Positions 44,364 through 54,952 of a DNA stretch of 64,000 nt are shown one piece after another. A program made the position numbers and the translations under genes. The first letter of the stretch is position 1. Each line of letters begins with the position of its first letter. Below the pieces are notes generated by a model, which searched no databases, was not told the DNA's origin, and worked only from the letters and a program-made list of their open reading frames with translations. The DNA is taken from the NCBI GenBank assembly GCA_016722525.1, contig JADKJB010000007.1:62001-126000 (forward strand), in the 5' to 3' direction. Source of the stretch: Bacteroidota bacterium (GTDB taxonomy: Bacteria; Bacteroidota; Bacteroidia; AKYH767-A; OLB10).

Positions 44364-44402
44364 AAAAGACCTGCCGGAATAAAATTATCCGGCAGGTCTT
44401 TT
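44364..44402. terminator. Bidirectional intrinsic terminator
   Basis: A perfect 13-15 bp stem (AAGACCTGCCGGA pairing with TCCGGCAGGTCTT) with a 9-base loop, flanked by A-runs on the left and T-runs on the right. It serves the convergent genes ending at 44362 and 44422. Confidence 0.92.
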
Positions 44403-44421
44403 AATAATTACTTATGAATAG

Positions 44422-47094
44422 CTACATTTTCACAACATTGGTAGTAAACACATTATTTTTAGTTCTTATTTCGATACTATAAATGCCGGCAGGTAAATTC
44501 AAATCAATACTGTTTTTAGATCCTTCCACCTCAACATATTTTACTACTTCACCAATTGCATTCATCACTTTTACTGTTTTAGTTCCTGCGATGGCTTTTG
44601 TAAATTCAATATTCAAAATATCTTTAACAGGATTCGGATAGACAGAAATTCCGGCCTCAGCCATTCCTGCTTCATTCAAACCTGTGTAAACAAATGGCGC
44701 TGATTCAGCAGTACAACCAGAAGCATCGGTAACAGTAACGGTATAGGTGCCTGATTGAAATGCAGCATATACCTGACCGTTAGCTCCCGATATAGGATTG
44801 CCATTGAGATTCCATTGATTACCTGAAATAGCTGAAGAAGATAGTTGATTTCCGAAAGGAGTAATTACAGGTGTAGCCGGCACATTTAAAACAACTCCTG
44901 TAACAGGCACACGATTACTGGAGCAGCCCGAAGTAATTTCCCAGTTATAGAAGTAAAAATAGTAAATTCCAGTTGTAAAAACAGGATTCACATACCCTGT
45001 AATTGTCACCGGGCTACCGGGAGTTGTGTAGGGATATGCTGCGCCGAAAGATGCATAAATACATGGTACACTTCCGGTAGCTAATTCTAACCGGTAACCG
45101 TTTCCGGGATTTAATGTGAAGCCTAAATTAATTGGTATTAATACTGATCCTGCATTTACCGGAACTGTTACTGTATTTAAAATAGGACCACCCTGCGCAT
45201 CGCGTAAATTAATAGTGATATTCCCGGATTGAGTTCCTGTTGACACGTACACTCTGTTTAAAGTACATTGATTGATCACATCAAACTGGAGTCCCCAATC
45301 ACTTCCCGGCAATGGTTGAGGGCTGATGCCTGGGTTAGGAGCCCCAACATTATAAGTTCCTCCAGCCGAGGCTTGCACATAGTACGTGGTTGTTGCTGAA
45401 ATTGTAGGCGAATAATTTCCCGAAGTGTTAATGCTTACGCCTCCGGTTGGTACGTCATACCAGTTGAGTAATCCGGCACCGGTTGCTGTTAAGTTTACAA
45501 CACCCGGCCCGCAAGTGGAATCGTTCAATGTTACCGGATCATTAATTGTTAGCACATCCAGATTTAAGGAAACGGTGGTTTCAGGAGCACACCCCCCGCT
45601 GGTAACTACTGCCTGATATTGTGCAGAAGCAGCAGGTGAAACCTGATACTGATTGGTTGTTGCACCGGAACCAGTTTCATTTACCCATACCGTTCCATTC
45701 CAGCTTTGCCATTGAATACTTCCCACCGAACCGGCAAGAAATAAAGTAGCATTACTTCCTAAACAAATTGTATCGGTTGATATAGTTGCAGTACAAGCAA
45801 CAGAAGCAGGGCCTACAGACATAAATACACTGTCGATGGCACCACAAACTCCATCATCAGCAATAATGGTATAAGTAATTGGTGAGAGCGGAGTAGCTGT
45901 AACGGTGGCGCCGGTGGTGCCACTCAATGCAGTTGCAGGCGACCAGGTATAAGTATAATTAGGATTGGAACTTGTAACTGTGATCACCGACGATTGCCCT
46001 TCGCATAAAGCGGGAGGATTTGCAGCAATTGCAATAGTAGCAGCTTGAGTAACAGTTGCAACGGCTGAAGTACGATTACTTTCACAACCTACTTCATAGG
46101 TAATTTCAACCCTTGAAATATTACCTCCCGGCTCTTGCCATAAATCTACAGGCGCAACAGTTGCTAAAGGAAACTGCATACCCATACGCTCTAACGTTAT
46201 AGCTTGTCCATCAATAGTAGTAACAAAAAGTCCTGCGGCATAAGAGTTTTCGTCATTAGCTTCCCGGGTACCCAAAATACCAATATAATCGCCTGCAGTA
46301 ATCGAGAGACTAACAGGCAAGACCCCGGTATTTGTATTTCCTTGTGTTAAAAAAAGTACGGTAAAGTCGTTCGTGGTAAGGCCAAAAACAGGAGGTGGAG
46401 CAGGAGTATTGAAACGAACCACTGCAATATTTTGAGAGGAAAGCGCATCAGGAACTCTTAATCCGGTAATAGTAAAATTTGAAGGGGCCAGAAACCAATA
46501 CCCACGTGCATTACTGGAAAATGTTGTGACCTGAGGAGGAAGAGGAGCGATACCGGCTCCACCACCATTGGAGCTTGCAGCTGCATAAAAAGTTGTAGTA
46601 GCGGCAACATTTGTGGTAAAAGTAGCACCTGTGGCCAATGCAGTTCCTCCAGTAGGAACATCATACCATTTAATAACTCCTGTTCCGGTGGCATTAAGAT
46701 TCACCGCTCCATACCCGCAACGTGTGTCGCCATTCGTAGTAGGAGCTGAAACTCCGGCAACTATGGTTACGATATTAGAGGTATCGGGTAAACAGCCAAT
46801 TGCCTCAGCGATGGCGCGATAATCGGTCGTTGCCAACAAAGTAACTATGTAGGTATCTGAATTAGAGCCGGTTCCCGTTTCATTGACCCATGCGGTACCA
46901 TCAAAACTTTGCCACGTAATAAAACCAATATAACCGGTTAAAGTAAGTGTAGTGGTTCCACCAACGCATACCGAATCCTCGGTAGCTGTAGCTATTCCGG
47001 CATCGGAACAGCCCGATGTCCTTGCAAATGATAATGTGCTCTGAATCAGGATTGTGCAAAGAATAAGCACCATTGTTTTTGTAAATTGTTTCAT
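44422..47094 (-). CDS. T9SS-sorted multi-domain surface protein
   Basis: An 890-residue protein with a signal peptide (MVLILCTILIQSTLSFA). It has two copies of an Ig-like unit plus a WYDVPTGG module (WQSFDGTAWVNETGTG and WQSWNGTVWVNETGSG; CGYGAVNLNATGTGVIKWYD and CGPGVVNLTATGAGLLNWYD), each followed by a beta-sandwich of about 140 residues. Another Ig-like unit lies between (TYTWSPATALSGTTGATV). It ends in a T9SS type A domain (VYPNPVKDILNIEFTK; LPAGIYSIEIRTKN). The internal duplication of about 400 residues is clear. Likely an exposed adhesin or carbohydrate binder; no catalytic motif. Intact frame. Confidence 0.85.
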   Translation of the reverse strand: MKQFTKTMVLILCTILIQSTLSFARTSGCSDAGIATATEDSVCVGGTTTLTLTGYIGFITWQSFDGTAWVNETGTGSNSDTYIVTLLATTDYRAIAEAIGCLPDTSNIVTIVAGVSAPTTNGDTRCGYGAVNLNATGTGVIKWYDVPTGGTALATGATFTTNVAATTTFYAAASSNGGGAGIAPLPPQVTTFSSNARGYWFLAPSNFTITGLRVPDALSSQNIAVVRFNTPAPPPVFGLTTNDFTVLFLTQGNTNTGVLPVSLSITAGDYIGILGTREANDENSYAAGLFVTTIDGQAITLERMGMQFPLATVAPVDLWQEPGGNISRVEITYEVGCESNRTSAVATVTQAATIAIAANPPALCEGQSSVITVTSSNPNYTYTWSPATALSGTTGATVTATPLSPITYTIIADDGVCGAIDSVFMSVGPASVACTATISTDTICLGSNATLFLAGSVGSIQWQSWNGTVWVNETGSGATTNQYQVSPAASAQYQAVVTSGGCAPETTVSLNLDVLTINDPVTLNDSTCGPGVVNLTATGAGLLNWYDVPTGGVSINTSGNYSPTISATTTYYVQASAGGTYNVGAPNPGISPQPLPGSDWGLQFDVINQCTLNRVYVSTGTQSGNITINLRDAQGGPILNTVTVPVNAGSVLIPINLGFTLNPGNGYRLELATGSVPCIYASFGAAYPYTTPGSPVTITGYVNPVFTTGIYYFYFYNWEITSGCSSNRVPVTGVVLNVPATPVITPFGNQLSSSAISGNQWNLNGNPISGANGQVYAAFQSGTYTVTVTDASGCTAESAPFVYTGLNEAGMAEAGISVYPNPVKDILNIEFTKAIAGTKTVKVMNAIGEVVKYVEVEGSKNSIDLNLPAGIYSIEIRTKNNVFTTNVVKM

Positions 47095-47443
47095 AGTTTT
47101 AACAGTTAAGCGGTGAATGAATTTGGATAATTCTTAATCAAAGGAATGCAAATTAATTGAATTTACCGAATTCCTGAAACAGTGCTATTGAATTTAAAAA
47201 CCAACTGAAAAGCAGTTCCACAAAATAAAAATATCCTTCCACTTTCGATAAAAATTAATTCAAAGGGTAGTTTTAATGCTAACAAAATTCAGCTCGGTAC
47301 TAAAAATAACAATTAGGTAGTTCCTTAAAATGCTACTTATAAAAATAGCCTATTATCTATTTCACGTTGTAGAGAAAATAAAGAGGTAAAAACAGCCGGG
47401 CATTTAGATAACAACGAAGTGTTACATTTAAAACCGCTCTCCA
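47095..47443. other. Gap of 349 bases with a shared CTACTT motif
   Basis: No gene. Contains AATGCTACTTAT at 47330-47340, similar to motifs before other secreted-protein genes in the window. Confidence 0.4.
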
Positions 47444-48229
47444 CTACTTTTTATAAACCGCAACAAGTTTTACTGACGGAGGATTAGTTCCTTCGGACAA
47501 AATAAGTGTATCTCCACTAATTCTATATTTGTTAACTATGGAAAGAATTCTCAAGAACTTTGGTTCTGTTTCCATAGAGATACATTCCATTTGTGTGGCA
47601 ATCACTTTTGTAAAAGCAATTCCGTTCTCATCATTTAGTTCGTAATTACCACTAAACGTATTACAGCCACCACTCCCAGTCACTCTATTTCCTTCGGCTT
47701 TAAGCATCAGGTTGGGTTCTCTTCGGTTACCCGCTTCAGGGGTTACTTCACTGCCGTGAAGTTGAATGAGTTTCCAATATTTTTCCTCCACAGAGGGCTT
47801 CCCTTTTATTAGCACATACTTTGCAGCCAGATCGCCTTCAATTTTTTTTCCACTCATGTCCAGTTGAGTAAGATTACCATCACCAATCAGATATTGTGTA
47901 GGTTGTGCTTCCTCTTTCAATCCGCCCAAAGTGATAATAGTGCCTTCTTTATTAATAGCAAATTTATTTGTGAATGCACGGGTGGCGTCCTTCTTACCCA
48001 AATAACGGATAATAAGATCGTAGGATTTATTTTTATTTAAAGTAAGCTCTGTTTGCATTCCTTCACAACTGGCGCAGGGCAAAGTGCCACGATAGGTTCC
48101 GGCCCAACCCGTTCCAGCATCGCCACGTATGGCGTTCTTGGAATCAAAAGTCTGGCCAGTTGGAATTACCCAACCGACTAAAATAAAATTTGCTGCAATA
48201 AATATTGCCAATATAAATTTAGCTTTCAT
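47444..48229 (-). CDS. Exported META/NlpE-domain protein
   Basis: A 261-residue protein with a hydrophobic N-terminus (FILAIFIAANFILVGWVI). The first domain is NlpE N-terminal-like: YRGTLPCASCEGMQTELTL with the CxxC pair, followed by beta strands. The second, from about residue 150, is a META/HslJ domain (YWKLIQLHGSEV; GSGGCNTFSGNYEL; ATQMECISMETEPKFLRIL). Proteins with this pair are envelope stress or metal/redox-linked lipoproteins in other bacteria; no lipobox cysteine is evident here, so it may be periplasmic. Intact frame. Confidence 0.8.
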   Translation of the reverse strand: MKAKFILAIFIAANFILVGWVIPTGQTFDSKNAIRGDAGTGWAGTYRGTLPCASCEGMQTELTLNKNKSYDLIIRYLGKKDATRAFTNKFAINKEGTIITLGGLKEEAQPTQYLIGDGNLTQLDMSGKKIEGDLAAKYVLIKGKPSVEEKYWKLIQLHGSEVTPEAGNRREPNLMLKAEGNRVTGSGGCNTFSGNYELNDENGIAFTKVIATQMECISMETEPKFLRILSIVNKYRISGDTLILSEGTNPPSVKLVAVYKK

Positions 48230-48421
48230 AGTAGTAAATGTCAGGTTATAAACTATTTTATTGAAATGTGATCACCGATCTATTTCAGTCAGCCGTAAAG
48301 ATAACTAATTCCAATTAATTAAAATAATTTCAAAAATAATTTCAGAGCAGTGCCTTAAAATCGAAATGCAACACGGCAACTAGAAAAAACCCGGTTTCAC
48401 ACACAAAAAATATATAAAATA

Positions 48422-48604
48422 TTACGAAACAAAAATCCTATTCAAATCCTTATTGAACTCCACGATTAGCTGCGGATAATCCATTCCAGATGTAGTAGCA
48501 GACAAAGTTGGTATACCGATTAAAGGCGGAGGCATTTTAAAGATAGCAATAAACTCTGTCGCCCACAAAGCTAAAATCTTGCAAATTTTCAAATTCATCA
48601 TCAC
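48422..48604 (-). CDS. Small ORF overlapping the end of the S74 gene
   Basis: 60 codons, starting at the stop of the fibre gene. A hydrophobic middle (ILALWATEFIAIF) and no recognised motif. It may be a small gene coupled to the S74 gene or chance. Confidence 0.25.
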   Translation of the reverse strand: MMMNLKICKILALWATEFIAIFKMPPPLIGIPTLSATTSGMDYPQLIVEFNKDLNRIFVS

Positions 48605-51239
48605 TTATTGGTTGTAAGCTTCGAACTCATTTCATAACTATTCATTTGCTCTGTCAGCAGCACCAGTTCTTTTACCATTTTTTCCTGTTGCTGCCTCAGC
48701 TCCTGATTTTGTGCTTGTAACTCCTGCACAGCTTTCACTAATGGCACTACAAATTCCGCATAACTCAATGTATAGGTATCATGTTCATTATCGGGATGAT
48801 GCACGCCACTGAAATTATAACCTGCATTTTTGGCAGCTGCTTCCACTTCTTGAGCAATGAATCCCGAATAGCTCGTTACTCCAATTGCTGCTGACAGCGA
48901 ATCCTGTTCGGAGTTGTTCGGAGCCAGAATATGTTTATTATAGGCAGGAATATCCAAGTTGTAAGTAACCGGTCGTAAGGACCTAATAAAATCAAGCCCT
49001 TTAACATCTTCCTTAATATTCATTTTAAATCTTCCATCAGAAATTACACTCCAGTTAACTGCACCACCTATTGTGGTAACAAAACCATTCCCGATTTTTA
49101 CCTGGTGATTTGCGGTTACAATGGCTCCACCTCCAAACGCCGATGAATTCGTATATCCTGTTGCGTTAGCATCTGTTAAATTACCAACAAAAGTACAACC
49201 ATTGTAAGAGGAAAAATTAACGCCCGAATTATTTCCAATAGCAACATTATTCGGAGAGAGACTAAATTGTAAGCTATTGATACCTATAGCAATTACATTT
49301 GAAGCTGTGGTGAGGGCTTGACTTGCTTGCTTACCTAATGCTATGTTATTTGCTCCCGAGGTGCAATTGTAAAGGGCAAAATTGCCAATCGCGACATTGG
49401 CAGTACCGATAGTGTTGGCAGTGAGACAATGTGCTCCATAGGCGGCGTTTGCGGAACCTGGTGGGTATTGGCATCAAAGCATAGTTGCCAAATGCTGCAT
49501 TGTAAAACCCCGACGTATTGGCACGAAGCGCCCGGTACCCAAATGCATTATTGTTGTAACCGGTAGTATTTGAAAAAAGAGCATTGCTTCCCACTGCAGT
49601 GGTAAAGTCTACCGCATTATTTCTCATGGCATTGTAGCCGACAGCTACATTATCGCTTCCAATACCAGCATTGAAAAGTACATTACTTCCCACTGCCACA
49701 TTTCGTGAACCGCTAGCTGCAGAACCAAAAAAGGCATTAAACCCAACTGCGGTATTTTCAGTCCCGGTAGCAACGTTTCCCATTGCGTTGTTTCCAACTG
49801 CAACGTTTGCGATACCGTTAGAGGAGAGGGTTTGATTCAAGGTAGTCAATGCCAAATGACCGACAGCGACATTATTACTTTCAAAATTACCCGCGCCAGA
49901 AAAAGACTGGTTTAACAGCGCCCCAATTCCCACAGCAATATTTTGGGCGGCGACCGTATTGTTGCGAAGAGCATCATTTCCAAAAGCGATGGTGAAATAA
50001 CCGGATGTATTATTCAGCATTGAATTGGCACCAACAACAGTATTTAAAAAACCTGTAGTATTGTTGTACAATGAAGAATATCCGAGAGTAGTATTACTTG
50101 AACCCGAAACATTCTTGTACATACTTTCATAACCAAATGCTGAATTAAAAATGCCATTTGTATTACTTCAATAAAGCTCGTGACTTAACTGCCATATTCA
50201 AGTTAGTAGTATTCGCAAAAAGCGCACTATCGCCAATGGCAATTATTCGTCCAGCAGCTACACCACTGTATGCCGCTCTGAAACCTAAAGCAACGTTATT
50301 GCTTCCTGTAGTATTATTTACTAATGACAATTCTCCAACAGCCACATTATTACTCCCTGAAGTATTATTGTATAAAGCCGAACTACCAAAAGCACAATTA
50401 AGATTTCCGAGTGTGTTCAATCGTAAAGCTGTTTGACCAAAAGCACTATTATAATTTCCTGAATTATTCAACAGTACTTCAAACCCAAAAGCATGATTTC
50501 CCAATCCCGGAGTAACGGTTGCAAACATAACATGATACCCGAAAGCCTGATTATGATATCCGGTAGTAGCATTGGTGAGGGCGCCAATGCCAACAGCACA
50601 ATTTTGAAAACTACTGGTTGCATTCATCATTGCCTGAGCTCCCAAAGCAAGATTTGAATAGCCGGTTGTTAAATTCAGTAATGTATAACTTCCGACAGCG
50701 GTATTAAAATCCCCCAGCGTATTTGCTAATCCCGATCTAAATCCTACAAAAGTATTTTCATAACCATCGGTAGTATGATTCAGTCCGGCTTCTTTACCAA
50801 AAAAAGTATTCCTTCCTAAATAAAGGCCATCCTGATTATCGATAAATCCCGAAAGCAGATTGTTTACTTTAAAAACAAGCGCCTGATTATCGGAAGTTCC
50901 TAAATAATTTAGTAAAGAAGAAGTTCCGCTATTTCCTGTTATGCTCCATCCCGACAGGCCTGATGCTACAGCTTTCCAGATTAATCCATCATAATAATAA
51001 AATGCTTTGAGTGTAATATCATAAACTAACAATCCTGTTGCAGGGGCAATTATTGCAATTCTTTGTGCGGTTGTCATGCGCGGTGTCAGTAACCCTTTGT
51101 CGGTGGAAGTGACATCAAGTATCGAACTTGCATCAGGAGTAGGGTTGTTAACCCCTATTCCTTGACCGTTAGCTCGATAAAATTCAAAACAGAAAATGAC
51201 AATGACCATTCCAATACTAAAGAGTTTGTTGACTTTCAT
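48601..51239 (-). CDS. YadA-head repeat protein with peptidase S74 chaperone domain (frame-interrupted)
   Basis: About 880 residues rebuilt. A signal peptide (KLFSIGMVIVIFCFEFYRANG) and an ILDVTSTDKGLLTPRMT segment precede a long array of ~14-16 residue YadA-head-like repeats (NTAVGSYTLLNLTTGYSN; NVAVGELSLVNNTTGSNN). These fold as a trimeric left-handed beta-roll. The C-terminus is an S74 intramolecular chaperone (SDGRFKMNIKEDVKGLDFIRSLRPV; SGFIAQEVEAAAKNAG; LSYAEFVVPLVKAVQEL) with a coiled-coil end. The S74 domain trimerises and then cuts itself off in phage tailspikes. Frames shift near 50165 (extra A) and 49450. Probably a surface fibre. Confidence 0.8.
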
Positions 51240-51261
51240 GATTCATAGATTTAAAACTGCT

Positions 51262-51269
51262 CAAATTTA
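51262..51269 (-). promoter_or_regulatory. TAnnTTTG box for the S74 fibre gene
   Basis: Minus-strand TAAATTTG, exact -7 match, 23 bases before the ATG at 51239. The AAGTAG/CTACTT palindrome at 51283-51300 lies directly upstream, over the -33 region. Confidence 0.55.
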
Positions 51270-51282
51270 TTTCATAATAACG

Positions 51283-51306
51283 AAGTAGAAAATACTACTT
51301 AAGTGG
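51283..51306. promoter_or_regulatory. Inverted repeat AAGTAG-N6-CTACTT plus AAGTGG
   Basis: A perfect 6-bp inverted repeat with a 6-base spacer, placed just upstream of the promoter box of the fibre gene. Related sequences precede several other secreted-protein genes (26370, 47333, 53029, 55220 and 57794). Confidence 0.45.
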
Positions 51307-51447
51307 CACCAGTTAAACTTGCAACGGGAAGGGTGATCCTATCCATTCTGGTCAACCGCCATGCAGCAATGAATCGAAATGCCAATTCAAAATAAATAAT
51401 TTCACTAACATAAGTCTACACGACAATTCTACTTAACTCCACATTTT

Positions 51448-52967
51448 TTATTGAAGTATTTGCAATTTGGTATTCCATTTAGTTCCGTTATTGGCTATAG
51501 CTTCAATGAAATAAAATCCCGATGACAGCTCAGCGAAATCCATTTCCAGAACACCTTTCTCATTTTGAGATGCTATTTGTCTGACCATTTTTCCAGAGAT
51601 ATCATAAATAGTAATCCATACATTTCCTGGTTCAGAATCCCATTTCATAAAACAGGTCCCGGAGGTTGGATTTGGAAACAGTACAAAGCCGTTTTGTTCA
51701 TCCAACAAGGTCACAGAAACAATTTGGGAATAGGTGAACCTGCCATCAAAGTCGACTTGTTTTAATCTGTAATAAGAGATTCCTGATAAAGGATTTAAAT
51801 CGGTATGTGTATAAGAAATAAGGTGATTCGAATTACCGGCGCCATCAATACTAGCAACTTCCTGAAAGTCGAAACCGTTTTTACTTCGTTCTAAAACAAA
51901 ATAGTCATTATTTATTTCAGCTGCGGTAACCCATTTACATCTCACTTCCGAATTAGTTATTGCCTGAGCAGTAAATTCCAAAAGTGATACCGGCAATGGG
52001 GTACTTTCCATAGTAATAGTCCATGTACCATTAGCAGCAACAGCAGGAACAAAAACCTTTTGTGCACTTGGGTTTGTTTGCCCCGGCAAAGGTAATTCCC
52101 ATCCCAGCGACAGGCTTTCCCATCTTTGAGCACGCATATTTATATTTCCACCCACTGCATTTTCGGCAGGGGCATAGGTGAAATAAAAATCGGCAGTGCC
52201 ATTCTTCTCCACATGCCAAAATCTATCAACAGTGTTGGCGCTATTATCGAATCCCGACAAACCATTCACATGCGTAACCACAGAGGAGTAATTGGTAATG
52301 GCGTATTGTTTGGTGCTGTTGCATAGGTAGATACAATCATATCTGAGGTATATCCACCTGTGGTCCCCACAAGGAGTAAAGAAAACGAAATATCAGCACC
52401 GGCAGCGTTTCCAAAAGGAATAGTATGCAGTCCCTGCGCCAAAAAAGCCCACCACACTTTTGAACTGTAATCCGCATCTTCGCCTAAAATATATCCTGTA
52501 GTTCGTGTAATTCCGGTTGGATTAAAATTATTGATTCGAAACACATGTGATTTTAGATTGAGGATCGCATTATTACAATTGAGTGAACCGATAGGCGAAC
52601 TGATGTGTCCCCCGGAAGTGGAATTTACTAAAAGTGTTTTTGTTCCATTGAATAAATTCAGATTAAAAAAAACTGTTGGTGAAAATCCGCCAATGTACTG
52701 ATTGAAACCATTCATTATTACAGTTCCTGATGAATTAGTAAATGCGGGAGTTCCGCAGTTATTGATCCAATTGCCGATTAAATCAATTGTTCCGTTACTG
52801 GTAATAGTTGTTCCTGCCTTGAGCAGCACATCGCCCTTTACCGTTAGTTGCGATCCTGTTGATAGCATCAGCAGCGTGTTTTCAGCAGTCAGCATTTGTG
52901 CTTTTGCAGAAGTCAAAAAACTTCCAACTAACAGCATTATGTAAATGATTAAATTAACCCCTTTCAT
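51448..52967 (-). CDS. T9SS-sorted exported protein (frame-interrupted)
   Basis: About 505 residues rebuilt; ATG at 52967 opens a signal peptide (VNLIIYIMLLVGSFLTSAKAQ). The N-terminal half is a beta-helix-like region (LTVKGDVLLKAGTTITSNGTIDLIGNW). A fibronectin-like unit follows, typical of T9SS cargos (LEFTAQAITNSEVRCKWVTAAEINNDYFVLERSKNG; SYYRLKQVDFDGRFTYSQI). A type A sorting domain closes it (LFPNPTSGTCFMKW; SSGFYFIEAIANNG). The frame breaks near 52300, where TPLPIT/NYSSVV join. No enzymatic motif; probably a surface structural protein. Confidence 0.8.
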
Positions 52968-53109
52968 GATTTTCTCAACGAACAATTCATTACCGTAAAA
53001 TTACGATTGAAGAGTGGGGAAGAGAATACTACTTAAGTGGTAGGGTTTCCTGTCAAGAAAAAAGACTTCAAATTACAACTATAAGGTGAAATCAGGCAAC
53101 AAAATAATG

Positions 53110-54434
53110 TCAAAGCTTTTTATTCCTCAGCTGCGGATTTAATTGATACGCCTTTTGTTGATACTTTATTGCATTTTCCATTTCACCATTTTTTAAATAT
53201 ACAGCGGAAAGTGCCAAATAGGCTTCTGCAAATTGAGGATTAATCTGTAATGCACTCTCATAAAAAGAAATTGCCAAATCGTTTTTTTGGTTCTCATCGG
53301 CGATTTTCCCTAACATATAAAACGCATTAGGATTTTTTGCGTGAAGCTTAAGTGACATTTTAAATTGTTCAATAGCTTTAACATACTCCTTTTGTTTGAA
53401 GTACATTATTCCCAAATTATTGTACCCTTCCCATCCGTTTGGGTTTTCACTAATAGCTTTTTCAAAATAAAGGCCTGCTCTCTGAAAATCACTTTGATCA
53501 GCATTAATTTCACCTAACCGCATATAGGTTTCACTACTTATAACTTTTAGTAAAGATTTATCATAATAAAAAACAGCCGAATCGTAATTATTCATACGTT
53601 GGTGTGAATAGCCAATACAATAATAAAATGCACCAATTTGTTCCTTATCGCTACAAATTTGTAACGCCGCTCTGTAATTAAATAAAGCTAACGAATAGTT
53701 CTTAGCCATAAATTCTCTTTGTCCATTTTGATAATATTGCAATACCGAAATATCTTTTGGATTGTTAGGTTTAGCATTTGAAGTTTTGCTCAAATAGATC
53801 ACGTCATTTATGGGCAATGCAAAATTCAAGTTTTGTGCAGTTTCTCCAGAAATAACCATAGTACTAATTCCAATTAGTTCCCCTTTAGCATTTAATATCG
53901 CACCTCCGCTTGAGCCAGAGGAAATAGGTGCGGAAATTTGAATAAAACTCCGTGTACTATCAAACGATGACCTCAATCCACTAACTATTCCTTCAGTCAT
54001 AGTATTCTCAAATCCATAAGGACTGCCTATGGCATAAATACGCTGACCCACCTTTAAACGATCACTGTTTCCAACCTTTATTTTAGGTATTGAATTAAAC
54101 TGTTTATCTTTTCATCCTTAAATAAACTTAATATTAGAATATCTTTTTTTTCATCAGTAGCTAAAATACTATCAAGTTTAATAAAAACACCATTATGTTC
54201 AGCATAAATAAATGTGGCATCACCCAATATATGGAAATTGGATACAATCCATCCCTTGTCCTTTATAATTACTCCACTTCCCTGGCCATGCATCGAATTA
54301 TCCTCATGGTAAGTATAAATTCGTACTACTGCATCGTTTACTTTTTCATATATTTTTTCAGCACCATGCGACTGAGCCCACACCTCAATTATGGAAAATA
54401 CAAACAGAAATATAAATAAAATAAATTTTTTCAT
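53110..54434 (-). CDS. Exported trypsin-like serine protease with TPR domain (frame-interrupted)
   Basis: About 442 residues rebuilt. Signal peptide MKKFILFIFLFVFSIIEVWAQ, then a DegP-like protease domain: GQGSGVIIKDKGWIVSNFHIL with the His, DEKKDILILSL with the Asp and ISSGSSGGAILNAKGELIGI with the Ser. The triad is complete. Instead of a PDZ domain it carries about six TPRs (ALFNYRAALQICSD; AIEQFKMSLKLHAKNPNAFY; AEAYLALSAVYLKNGEMENAI). It should act in the periplasm on partners bound by the TPRs. Break: a missing A near 54105. Its ATG overlaps the stop of the gene before it (ATGA). Confidence 0.85.
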
Positions 54435-54952
54435 TGCAGAATAATCACCGATAAAGCATTTTTAAATGTATTACCTTTCATTCCATTCAACACAGGATTA
54501 TTTGTAGTCTCCGGTGTGCATTGAAAATTTTTGCCATCAGGCATATACATATCTACATATACCGCATACACACAATCGTACTTCTCATTATCAGCAAGCT
54601 TCTTTACATAACAAATAATTCGTTTGGTATCAATTTCCATAAAGGTATATTCAAGGGATGATGATTTTATGGAATAAAGCGACTTATTTCCCATTTGTAT
54701 CTGACCCAATTTCACTTCTACAATTTTCTTGCCCTCACTTGAAAAAACATCAAAATTAACACCTATGGTATCAGTTTCTGTATTGGTAATAGAAAGAATA
54801 TCTTGCCCGTTGAATAAAATAATATGTTTGCTATTAATATAATAATTGCCTCCAATATTTACAGCACATTCAGGAACTTTTTGGCCGAAGGCATTAAATG
54901 TAAAAGTAAAAATTGCGCAAAATATTAGAATCTGGTTTTTCATAGCTTTCAA
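54431..54952 (-). CDS. Exported protein of unknown function, co-transcribed with the trypsin-TPR gene
   Basis: A 173-residue protein with a signal peptide (ILIFCAIFTFTFNAFGQ) and an all-beta mature part (GGNYYINSKHIILFNGQDILSITN; VNFDVFSSEGKKIVEV), with cysteines near both ends. No family recognised. The 4-base overlap with the protease gene implies coupled expression; it could be a substrate or regulator of the protease. Confidence 0.6.
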   Translation of the reverse strand: MKAMKNQILIFCAIFTFTFNAFGQKVPECAVNIGGNYYINSKHIILFNGQDILSITNTETDTIGVNFDVFSSEGKKIVEVKLGQIQMGNKSLYSIKSSSLEYTFMEIDTKRIICYVKKLADNEKYDCVYAVYVDMYMPDGKNFQCTPETTNNPVLNGMKGNTFKNALSVIILQ

